NCBI GenBank assembly: GCA_965222335.1 | Contig: OZ244944.1 | Location: 2,046,001 to 2,110,000 of the forward strand | Length of the DNA: 64,000 bases | Direction of reading: 5' to 3' | Source: G965222335 sp965222335 | Lineage (GTDB): Bacteria > Pseudomonadota > Gammaproteobacteria > Pseudomonadales > Halieaceae | In this document: positions 52,448 to 60,172 of the stretch, piece by piece | Layout of the letters: each line of letters starts with the position of its first letter | Position numbering within the stretch: position 1 is the first letter of the stretch | Notes under the pieces: model-generated | Told to the model about the DNA's origin: nothing | What the model saw: the letters and a program-made list of their open reading frames with translations, nothing else | Databases searched by the model: none | Position numbers and translations under genes: made by a program

Positions 52448-53034
52448 CAGCCACCAAGACTCCGGCTGAAGCGCGCGCAGTCAAGGACTTTGCCCGCGAA
52501 TACGAACGGCTGAGCGCCCAGGAGGCACCTCCTGTACTCGGGTTTTCCGCACGCCTGAACATGCTCTGGGATCTGACCGGCGCGGCACCCGGGCTCGACG
52601 AGGGCAGGGTGATCAGCCTGCTCGGGATCAACGGTGACTGGCGTGAGTCCGAGCTACGTAACTGGCTACAGAAGGATGTGCTGCCGCCCCGGGATACCCT
52701 GTTTGACATGGTCCGCTTCCTGGTGGCGCAGCTGGGTGAACACCAGGACCCGCGCCACTGGGAGGCATTCCTGATTTATGGTCCCGCGGTGGTGTCCTCC
52801 CCCATGGAGCACTTGCTCTATCGCCAGGACCAGGCGCGTCGCGATATTGCCACCCGCATATTCTCCCAGGTTACTGAAAAGTACCAGATTCCGCCCTCGG
52901 CCTACGATGCGGAGGAAGCCTTCCAGCGCTGCCTGACCCTGATGTACAAACTCAACATCTATGAGCTGGAGGATTTTCAGCCAGGGCACCTGGAACCCTT
53001 CAGGCATTTCATGTTTCCTGCCACGGATGGCTGA
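52444..53034 (+). CDS. Unrecognised protein linked to the chemosensory cluster
   Basis: A 196-residue soluble protein with no family recognised. A segment G-D-W-R-E-S-E-L-R-N-W-L-Q-K-D-V-L-P-P-R-D-T-L near residues 60-85 could be a DNA-binding-like helical unit, but this is weak. It overlaps the AAA-like gene by ATGA and the CheB-like gene by eight bases, so the three are probably co-translated. Confidence 0.65.
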   Translation: MTATKTPAEARAVKDFAREYERLSAQEAPPVLGFSARLNMLWDLTGAAPGLDEGRVISLLGINGDWRESELRNWLQKDVLPPRDTLFDMVRFLVAQLGEHQDPRHWEAFLIYGPAVVSSPMEHLLYRQDQARRDIATRIFSQVTEKYQIPPSAYDAEEAFQRCLTLMYKLNIYELEDFQPGHLEPFRHFMFPATDG

Positions 53035-53629
53035 ACAGCAGGCGGCATTGGCCGGAACCTCGCCCGCGGTCCGAGGCACCTGGCTGCTAGTGGGGTCCGC
53101 CGGCGCGACAGGGGCGGTGCAGGCATTCCTGGACGCCTTTCGCAAACCGCCGCCGGTGGGCTTTCTCTACGCCCAGCACTACGATCCCGCGAGGCAGCAG
53201 CAGCTGCGCCAGCTCACTGCGGTCAACCCCGGTTTCAACATGTCCCTGCTGGAAAACACCCGGTCGCTTGTGCAGGGAGAGGTATTTATCGTGCCGCCTG
53301 CCTGGCAGCTCGCGTTTTCGGCCGTGGGTGAGGTCAGGATACGCAGAGCCGCGTGGCGTGGCGGGCATACCCCGGATTTCAATAGTCTCTTTCTCGAGTT
53401 TGTGCGCGCTCCCGTGCCGGACAAGGGCGTCATTATTTTCAGCGGCATGGGCGACGACGGCTGCAGCGCCCTCCCCGCTCTCGCCGCCGCGGGGATCACC
53501 GTCTGGGCCCAGGATCCTGCAACCGCAATCTGCCCGGGCCTGCCCCGGGCCGCCCTCGCCCGCGGCGTGGTCCAGCATAGCGGTACGCCCCGTGCGCTTG
53601 CCCTGGCCCTGCGGGACCGCTACGTCTGA
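53027..53629 (+). CDS. Stand-alone CheB-type methylesterase domain
   Basis: A 200-residue CheB catalytic domain without the N-terminal receiver. Candidate catalytic residues are Ser24 in V-G-S-A-G-A, His51 in A-Q-H-Y, and Asp144 in G-M-G-D-D-G, the last followed by the typical A-G-I-T-V-W-A-Q-D segment. The usual S-T-G-G loop is S-A-G-A here, so activity may be altered. The likely role is demethylation of the receptor encoded downstream, as ChpB does in Pseudomonas. Start at 53027 overlaps the preceding stop. Confidence 0.8.
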   Translation: MAEQQAALAGTSPAVRGTWLLVGSAGATGAVQAFLDAFRKPPPVGFLYAQHYDPARQQQLRQLTAVNPGFNMSLLENTRSLVQGEVFIVPPAWQLAFSAVGEVRIRRAAWRGGHTPDFNSLFLEFVRAPVPDKGVIIFSGMGDDGCSALPALAAAGITVWAQDPATAICPGLPRAALARGVVQHSGTPRALALALRDRYV

Positions 53630-53640
53630 ACCGCTGTTAT

Positions 53641-53662
53641 CTGGAGAAAACTCCAGTTTTTT
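53641..53662 (+). terminator. Intrinsic terminator after the CheB-like gene
   Basis: CTGGAG-AAAA-CTCCAG forms a perfect 6-bp stem with a 4-base loop, followed directly by six T residues. It separates the AAA-like/unknown/CheB unit from the following chemosensory operon. Confidence 0.85.
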
Positions 53663-53663
53663 C

Positions 53664-53693
53664 TTGAAGCACCCCTAAGCCTGATCAAATACT
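53664..53693 (+). promoter_or_regulatory. Putative promoter of the chemosensory operon
   Basis: TTGAAG -35 (53664-53669), an 18-base spacer and AATACT -10 (53688-53693), right after the terminator and about 55 bases before the first ATG. Moderate match only. Confidence 0.4.
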
Positions 53694-53750
53694 GATCCTA
53701 CCAGTCACGCCGGGCCCACGCCCCGGCTAAGGGATGCTGCGAGGATGCAC

Positions 53751-54161
53751 ATGAACGATCAGACAGAAGACCTGGATATCTCAGGCGTGAAAGTCGCCAT
53801 TGTCGACGACGCGAAAACCATTCGCATGATGATGTCCCACACGCTCAAGAACATGGGCTGCGAAGTGGAGTGTGCCGAGGACGGCTACAAGGCCCTGGGC
53901 ATGCTGCGCCGCTTCAAGCCGGACATTATCTTCCTCGATATCACCATGCCAGAGCTGGACGGCTACCAGACCTGCACCCTGATTCGCAACGCCGAGGACA
54001 CCCGCAACACGCCGGTGGTCATGCTGTCTTCTTCCGACGGCATCTTCGATATTGCCAAGGGCCAGGTCCGGGGTGCGACCGCACACGTCACCAAGATTCC
54101 GCCGGATTCGGTGCTGCGCAAGCTGATTCACGACCACACCGCGTCCCGCAAGGCGGCCTGA
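53751..54161 (+). CDS. Response regulator, PilG-like (receiver only)
   Basis: A 136-residue single receiver domain. Acidic pocket Asp19-Asp20, phospho-acceptor Asp63 in I-I-F-L-D-I-T-M-P-E-L-D-G, and a conserved Lys in V-T-K-I-P-P are all present. The block Y-Q-T-C-T-L-I-R-N resembles PilG of twitching-motility systems. ATG at 53751 has GAGG six bases upstream; an ATG two codons earlier is possible. First gene of the chemosensory operon. Confidence 0.85.
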   Translation: MNDQTEDLDISGVKVAIVDDAKTIRMMMSHTLKNMGCEVECAEDGYKALGMLRRFKPDIIFLDITMPELDGYQTCTLIRNAEDTRNTPVVMLSSSDGIFDIAKGQVRGATAHVTKIPPDSVLRKLIHDHTASRKAA

Positions 54162-54164
54162 TCC

Positions 54165-54728
54165 ATGAGCCAGAGCGCCCTTTTGGTACTGCGCGAGCTC
54201 GAGCAAAGCTACGCGCAGGCAGCGGTGCCGCCGCCGGCACCCGACCCTCACGTGATGCTCTGGGTGGGCACGCACCTGGGTGTCGCCGGTGTGCCCCTGC
54301 TGGTGAGCGCCGGCGAGCTGGATGAGATTATTGAGACTCCCGAGGTTACCCGTATTCCCGGCACCCTCCCCTGGGTGATGGGGCTCGCGACCCACAAGGG
54401 TGGGCTGCTGCCGATTATTTCCGGCGACGCCCTGTTCCGCGGCGTGGCCTATGGCGGCCGGGTACGCGAGTACTGCATGGTCATCCGCCGGCCGGGCTTT
54501 CACTTCGGTATCACCCTCAGCGCGGTGCACCGGGACCTTAAATTTCCCATCGAGGAGCGTGATATGACACACCCGGTGGATCCGGATTTCGCCGAGTTCT
54601 GCCTTGGCGGTTTTCATTACGACGACCAGTTCCTCGCGGTGCTGGATATCGACAAAATGGTTGCCGAGGGCGTCAAGACCAGCGCAGCGGCGATCGACGG
54701 GGAAAAGCACGAGGACCTAAGCGCATGA
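54165..54728 (+). CDS. CheW-type coupling protein (PilI-like)
   Basis: A 187-residue CheW domain linking receptors to the kinase. Typical parts are G-V-P-L-L-V-S-A-G-E-L-D-E-I-I-E, R-I-P-G-T-L-P-W-V-M-G-L-A-T-H-K-G-G-L-L-P-I and L-A-V-L-D-I-D-K. Position between a PilG-like regulator and a membrane receptor matches pilI in Pseudomonas. Its end overlaps the receptor start (ATGA). Confidence 0.85.
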   Translation: MSQSALLVLRELEQSYAQAAVPPPAPDPHVMLWVGTHLGVAGVPLLVSAGELDEIIETPEVTRIPGTLPWVMGLATHKGGLLPIISGDALFRGVAYGGRVREYCMVIRRPGFHFGITLSAVHRDLKFPIEERDMTHPVDPDFAEFCLGGFHYDDQFLAVLDIDKMVAEGVKTSAAAIDGEKHEDLSA

Positions 54729-56821
54729 TGATCACCAACAAGAAGAAAACCACCAGTTTTGGCGTCGGCGTGATCGCGGCAGCCATCCTGGCCTGCCTCG
54801 GGGGCGTCATCTACACCTTCGTCATGATTCAGCAAGACGCTGGCAAGGACGGCGAGTATCGCGCTCAGGCCAACGAACTGCGGCTGCAGGCACAGCAGGT
54901 GGTGGCGCTGGCGAGGGCCACGGACCAGGGCGAGCAGCAGACCTTCGACCAGTTGGCCCTGGAGATCTCTGAGTTCGATACCCTGCTGGCCGGCCTGGAA
55001 GGCAGCAGCCTCGACGCCGAGGTAGCCGAGGTGGTAAGCCAGTGGAGTCCGATTCGAAGCTCCGCCGAGACGCTGGTCGAAGCCGGTCCCAGGATCGTGT
55101 TTATCCACGGTGTTTCCGAAGAGCTGGAGAAAAATATCCGCCCCATCCAGAGTGAGTTCGCCGCGGTGGTGGATATTCTGCAGGATGAATCCGTGTCCAG
55201 CGAGACGATTACGGCCGCCCAGAAAAGCCTGTGGCTGACCGAGCGTATCGCGCGCAACATCGACAAGATTCTCGCCGGGGGCGAGGAGAGCCAGCGTGCC
55301 GCGGACGAGTTCCGCATGGACGCCGCTGACTTCAACCGCACCATAGATGCCCTGCGCCAGGGCAACATGGTGATGGGCGTACAACAGCTGCGTGATGCCG
55401 ATGCCATCGACGCCATCGAATCTGCCGCTTCGCGCTTCTCGGTGGTTTCTGCATCCATCGAACAGATCGCCGAGGCAGCACCGGAGATGAGTGCCGCTGC
55501 GGCGGCGCGCCAGGAGGTTGCAGCCTCTGGCGTGCAGCTTTCCGATGCCATTTCCGCCCTGGTGCCCGCGATTGACCGCATGACCAATGCCCGCATGTAT
55601 GATCGCAGCACGTTGATGGTGCTCTTCGGTGCCCCTGCAGTGCTGGCGGTACTGCTGCTCATCATGATGTACCGCAATCAGCGTCAGCGGGTGATCTATA
55701 CCGAAGCCGGTGTTGCCGAGATTAACGGCTCCCTGGTCAGGATCGCCGAGGGTGATCTGACGGTGCGGGCGCCGGACACCAACACGGTCACCCGCGACAT
55801 CGCCCGCGAGATCAATGCCTCGACAGGACGCCAGCAGGAGCTGATCCGCAATATCCGTACGCCCTTTGAGGTGGCGGTCGATGAGATCAACAAGATCGGC
55901 AAGACCGCTCGTGGGCAGGTTGAAAAGGGCAAGGTGCTGACGCGTTCGGTGGTGGAGTCGACGACCGCAGCCACGGAAATGGTGCGCACCAGCGAGCAGA
56001 TCAAGAGTTCGACCATGAAGGCGGCCCAGACTTCCGAGCGCAATCGCCTGCAGGTGGCGCGGGGCTATGAGCTGACCAAGGATATGTCCCGGGCGTCGGC
56101 GGACGTGCGTGAGTCGGTGCAGGAGACATCCAAGTCGGCCAAGCGCCAGGGCGAGCTGATTCAGTCGGTGACTACCGCGGCCGAGTATATCCAGGCCCTT
56201 AACACCAAGATCTCGGTGGTCGCGATCAATACCCGGATCGAGGCAGAGAAAGCCGGCGAACACGGTCGTCCCTTCCTGGGTATTGCCGAGGCGATCGGCG
56301 ACCTGCTGCGGGAAGCGGAGGAGGAAGGCCGCAAGATTATTTCCGAGGTGCGCATGCTGCAGAACCTGTCGGCGGAGAATCTCTCCAGCATGGAAAACAC
56401 CGTGGGTACGGTGGTTACCATCCTCGAATATATCGATCGTCTGGATGCGTCCCTGGAAGAGATCAACGCCGGTTCCAACGAGATCACCGCGATCATTACC
56501 TCCGTCGACGACGCTGCGGGCCAGTCTGCCGACAGCGCCCAGCATATGAACTCGTCGATGGCCGAGATTCGCGAGCGCAACCTGGATATTTCCGAGTACA
56601 GCGAGCAGACCCAGGTTGGGGTCAGTGCCCTGCAGCAGTCTATGCGCGCGGTTGCCCAGAGCCTGAGCCAGTTCCGCATCGAAGAGGATGCCGCCAGCGG
56701 GGATGCCGGTCTGGCGGAGCCCGAGCAAATGGCCCCAGTGCCCGAGGCGCGCAGAATTTATGACGAGCGCGAGATGAGCCAACTGGAAGACAGCGAGAGC
56801 GGGGAGAAGGTGTCCGTATGA
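54725..56821 (+). CDS. Methyl-accepting chemotaxis protein (PilJ-like)
   Basis: A 698-residue membrane receptor: transmembrane helix 1 near 12-35, a helical periplasmic sensor, helix 2 near 297-318, a HAMP-like region, then a long cytoplasmic coiled coil. The hairpin tip (about 494-520) reads V-A-I-N-T-R-I-E-A-E-K-A-G-E-H-G-R-P-F in place of the usual A-L-N-A-A-I-E-A-A-R-A-G-E-x-G-R-G-F, so it is clearly related but divergent. The C-terminal tail is acidic. Gene context suggests surface or twitching signalling rather than flagellar chemotaxis. The stop overlaps cheR by four bases. Confidence 0.87.
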   Translation: MMITNKKKTTSFGVGVIAAAILACLGGVIYTFVMIQQDAGKDGEYRAQANELRLQAQQVVALARATDQGEQQTFDQLALEISEFDTLLAGLEGSSLDAEVAEVVSQWSPIRSSAETLVEAGPRIVFIHGVSEELEKNIRPIQSEFAAVVDILQDESVSSETITAAQKSLWLTERIARNIDKILAGGEESQRAADEFRMDAADFNRTIDALRQGNMVMGVQQLRDADAIDAIESAASRFSVVSASIEQIAEAAPEMSAAAAARQEVAASGVQLSDAISALVPAIDRMTNARMYDRSTLMVLFGAPAVLAVLLLIMMYRNQRQRVIYTEAGVAEINGSLVRIAEGDLTVRAPDTNTVTRDIAREINASTGRQQELIRNIRTPFEVAVDEINKIGKTARGQVEKGKVLTRSVVESTTAATEMVRTSEQIKSSTMKAAQTSERNRLQVARGYELTKDMSRASADVRESVQETSKSAKRQGELIQSVTTAAEYIQALNTKISVVAINTRIEAEKAGEHGRPFLGIAEAIGDLLREAEEEGRKIISEVRMLQNLSAENLSSMENTVGTVVTILEYIDRLDASLEEINAGSNEITAIITSVDDAAGQSADSAQHMNSSMAEIRERNLDISEYSEQTQVGVSALQQSMRAVAQSLSQFRIEEDAASGDAGLAEPEQMAPVPEARRIYDEREMSQLEDSESGEKVSV

Positions 56822-57669
56822 ACCTCGCTCAACGCCACGGCGCGCAGCTCAGCGGGAAGCAGTTTGCCATGCTGATGAGTCAGCTGCAGACCCGTGCGGG
56901 CATCCGTATCGAAAGTCCCCTGGGGGTGATCGAGGCCTGCGTGGGCGAGCGGCTGCGTGTCCTGGGTCTGGACAGCAGCGAGGCCTATCTGGCGCTGTTT
57001 GACGACAGCATCAGCGCCCGCGCGGAGTGGCTAGCCCTGGTGGATCTACTGACGGTCAAGGAGACGCGCTTCTTCCGCCAGCCTGCTGCCATGCGTGCGG
57101 TCGCGGAGCACGTCAGAAAATGGCTGCAACAGGGTGATGGCGGCGAGGGTTACACCTTCTGGAGCGCGGGATGCAGTGGAGGGCACGAACTGTATTCCAT
57201 CGCCATGGTGGTAGAGGAATGCCTGCGGCCTCACGACCCCTGGATCGAGTGGCATGGCATTGGCACAGACATCAGCTTTGGCGCCATTACGGAGGCGCAG
57301 CGCGGTCACTACCGGGAGTCTGCCGTGCAGCGAATACCGCTACAGTACCGCCGCGCCTTTACCCGTGCCCGGGCTGAGGATGACTACGAGATTGATGAGG
57401 CACTCCGCGCCCGCTGCCACTTTTTTCACAGCAACCTGTTACACATCAACAGCGCGCCCTTTGCCGACTTCAACGCCATTTTCTGCCAGAACGTGCTGAT
57501 CTATTTCGATGATGAAACCCAGCACTGGATCATGGACCAGCTCGTCCAGCGGCTTCGCGTGGGGGGCCTGCTTGTACTCGGCGCGGGGGAAGACGTGGGC
57601 TGGAACAACCCGCGGATGCAGCGTGCGAATCTGCCTGGCGTCAGCGCCTATAACAAACTGGAGGTTTAG
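56818..57669 (+). CDS. CheR-type receptor methyltransferase (PilK-like)
   Basis: A 283-residue glutamate methyltransferase. V-K-E-T-R-F-F-R-Q matches the N-E-T-x-F-F-R motif, the SAM site is F-W-S-A-G-C-S-G-G-H-E-L-Y-S, and D-I-S and F-C-Q-N-V-L-I-Y-F-D follow, as expected. Opposes the CheB-like enzyme upstream. Overlaps neighbours at both ends. Confidence 0.9.
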   Translation: MNLAQRHGAQLSGKQFAMLMSQLQTRAGIRIESPLGVIEACVGERLRVLGLDSSEAYLALFDDSISARAEWLALVDLLTVKETRFFRQPAAMRAVAEHVRKWLQQGDGGEGYTFWSAGCSGGHELYSIAMVVEECLRPHDPWIEWHGIGTDISFGAITEAQRGHYRESAVQRIPLQYRRAFTRARAEDDYEIDEALRARCHFFHSNLLHINSAPFADFNAIFCQNVLIYFDDETQHWIMDQLVQRLRVGGLLVLGAGEDVGWNNPRMQRANLPGVSAYNKLEV

Positions 57670-60131
57670 TGGTGACTACCAAGACCGATATCGTTTCCCT
57701 GAAGTGGGTCATCGGCCTGATGAACAAGCAGGCCGAGAACGCCGAGCAGGCGCTGGTGGAGTACAGCAAGGACGACAGCCAGAAGAAGCCGCTGCTGCAG
57801 TGTATGTGGGCGGTGCACCAGATCACCTCTACCCTGCGCGCCCTGGGTATCAAGAAGGGTGAGATGCTTTCCCTGGAAATGGAGCGCAGCCTGAACTACC
57901 TGTACAAGGATCAGGTCATGGGCGAGCGTCGCAAGCTCACCATGGGCGGCCTGATGCAGGCGCTGAAAGTGCTCCCGGCCTACCTGACGCACGTGCAAAG
58001 CTCGCGCAAGGATACCGGCCAGGGCCTCGAGCAGCACGTTAACGACCTGCGCCGCTGGGTGGGGGAGAAACCGCGTCCGCGGGCTTTTTTCTTCCATATG
58101 GATATCCCGGATGACCGCGGCATTACCATCGGCGCATCACCGGCCACGGACGAGGAAATCAAGGCCCGCGCAAACGTGATGCTGGCTTTGTACCTGGAAA
58201 TGGCAAAGTCCGCCCTGCGCAAGCGCAACGTCGCGGACAGCATGAAAACCGTGGCCCGTATTGCCCGCAAGATGCAGACCTTGTTTGCCGGTAGTGAGCA
58301 GGAGCGTTTCTGGTTTACCCAGATCGGGCTGTGCGAGGGTATCGCCGGCGGCCTGATCGTGCCGGACGAGTGTGTGGCGCAGATCTTCAAAACCGGGGCC
58401 TTCCTGATCAAGTATGCACGGGAAAACGGCAGTGAGGCCGACCCGAGCGTGGACTACCAGAGCTATCTGCAGCAGATGCTTTACTACATTGCCTCCTGCC
58501 AGTCGCGGCCCGTGCACATCGCCAATATCCGCGAGGTGTTTGGCATTGATGAGCACACGCTGGAGGAGTCGGAACGAGGCCTGATTCACAACGACGCCCT
58601 GGTGACAGCCCTGAGCGGCGCCCTGGAGCAGCTCAACGCCGTGGTCGAGCATATCAACGCGAATGACCTGGCTTCTATCCGCGAGGCCGATGAGGCAGCC
58701 GGTGCACCGGCAGTGGACGGTGTCGAGCGCGCCGTATATCGCCTGATGGCCGCCGGCCAGGACGCCCATGCAGATTCCCTGCAGACCGTGCAGGGCAAGC
58801 TGCAGAGTCTTTACCGTGGAGACTTCCGCAACGACGCGGTAAAACTGGACCAGGTCATTACCAGCATTGTGCGCGGTATTGTGGATGTGAAGCTGGACGT
58901 CGAGTACAAGCTTCAGCACGGGGTGTGCAGCGCATTTTCCAGTCGGGAGTTCGAGCTCCGCGAGAGCGTGGTCAGTGCCACTTTCGGCCAGATGGCCCTG
59001 GTTGAAAATCACCTGCACGCGATCCTGCGCCGCAAAGCGCTGGCGAACGCGCTGGTGCGCAAGCCCTTCGGAATGGAAGATACGCTGAAGCTGACGCACG
59101 CCCTGCACCGCTATCTGAACAAGTCTGACCAGGGCCACGGGGAACTCCGGCGAGCAGTCTACGCGGCGGATAACGGCGAGGCAGATCTCGATCGTCTCTA
59201 CGAACTCGCGCAGGCCTTCCTGGCGGAGCTGGATGACACGCCAGAGCGCAAGGCGATGGGTATCTCCATCCAGCTGCTGGCGGAGATTGCCGGCGCCCTC
59301 ACCTTCGCCGGTCTGGAGCGCGAGGGCAAGGTGATCGAACAGTGTCGCAACTGGCTTGTGGCTACCAGCCAGGCGGGCTGCGTGCGCGAAGACGATGCCT
59401 TCCGCTGCTTTGCCGACGCTTTTGCCCAGATAGAGCTGCACCTCCAGCGCACCATCCTCGACCCGCTGGATGACACGTCACACATGATCGCCTTTGCGGA
59501 GAAGCGGGCGGCAGCGCTGGTTACCTATATTGAAGAGCTGTCCGCCGGTTCCGCGGTGGCCGTACCCGAAGTGGCAGCGGAACGCGCCGCGAGCGTTGGC
59601 GACGCGCCGACGCCGGTGGCGAACCGCTACGTCGAGGATCGGGAAATGCCACCCGAATTCCGCGAGGTCTTCCTGGAGGAATCCGAGGAAATCGTCGAGG
59701 AGCTGACCCGCCTGATCGCTGCCTGGGAGCTGGATCCGGAAATCGACCAGAACCTGAAAGACATGCGCCGGCACTTCCACACCTTCAAGGGCAATGGCCG
59801 CGCCGTGGGCGCCAACGTTCTCGGTGAGCTGGGCTGGTCCGCGCAGGACATGCTGGACCGCGTGCTCGATGGTGAAATCCCGCCAGACGACAAGCTGCAG
59901 TCCTTACTCAAGGACGTGATCAGTTCCTTGCCGGCGCTGGTTAAGTCTTTCAGCGATCCCCAGGGTTTTGATGTGGCGACCACGCGCGAGCTCACCAACC
60001 GCTGTTTCCGGATGGCGGAAACTGGCGCTGACGATCTGGCCGCTGAAATGCCCGCGGCGGAATCCGATGTCGTGGCGCCGCCCCAGGGCGGCGACACACA
60101 CACAAGTCTGCACCCCGTGGGGCATTCCTGA
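57669..60131 (+). CDS. ChpA-like N-terminal half with one HPt domain
   Basis: An 820-residue helical protein resembling the N-terminal region of ChpA/FimL proteins (K-L-T-M-G-G-L-M-Q-A-L-K-V-L-P-A-Y near residue 80). Most of it lacks recognised domains. Near residue 704 is an HPt-like motif H-F-H-T-F-K-G-N-G-R-A, with the candidate phospho-His in H-T-F-K-G. It starts at GTG overlapping the cheR stop (a second GTG follows directly) and ends 41 bases before the kinase gene, in another frame. An (AC)5.5 microsatellite lies at 60094-60104 near the 3' end. Confidence 0.8.
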   Translation: MVTTKTDIVSLKWVIGLMNKQAENAEQALVEYSKDDSQKKPLLQCMWAVHQITSTLRALGIKKGEMLSLEMERSLNYLYKDQVMGERRKLTMGGLMQALKVLPAYLTHVQSSRKDTGQGLEQHVNDLRRWVGEKPRPRAFFFHMDIPDDRGITIGASPATDEEIKARANVMLALYLEMAKSALRKRNVADSMKTVARIARKMQTLFAGSEQERFWFTQIGLCEGIAGGLIVPDECVAQIFKTGAFLIKYARENGSEADPSVDYQSYLQQMLYYIASCQSRPVHIANIREVFGIDEHTLEESERGLIHNDALVTALSGALEQLNAVVEHINANDLASIREADEAAGAPAVDGVERAVYRLMAAGQDAHADSLQTVQGKLQSLYRGDFRNDAVKLDQVITSIVRGIVDVKLDVEYKLQHGVCSAFSSREFELRESVVSATFGQMALVENHLHAILRRKALANALVRKPFGMEDTLKLTHALHRYLNKSDQGHGELRRAVYAADNGEADLDRLYELAQAFLAELDDTPERKAMGISIQLLAEIAGALTFAGLEREGKVIEQCRNWLVATSQAGCVREDDAFRCFADAFAQIELHLQRTILDPLDDTSHMIAFAEKRAAALVTYIEELSAGSAVAVPEVAAERAASVGDAPTPVANRYVEDREMPPEFREVFLEESEEIVEELTRLIAAWELDPEIDQNLKDMRRHFHTFKGNGRAVGANVLGELGWSAQDMLDRVLDGEIPPDDKLQSLLKDVISSLPALVKSFSDPQGFDVATTRELTNRCFRMAETGADDLAAEMPAAESDVVAPPQGGDTHTSLHPVGHS

Positions 60132-60172
60132 ATGTTGCTGCGAGCCCTGAAAGTTGACACAGGAGAGTGACA

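Noticed and set aside
54617..56782. A 721-codon minus-strand open frame opposite the chemoreceptor gene
   Set aside because: It has no recognisable domain or start context, while the plus strand encodes an evident membrane receptor coupled to its neighbours.
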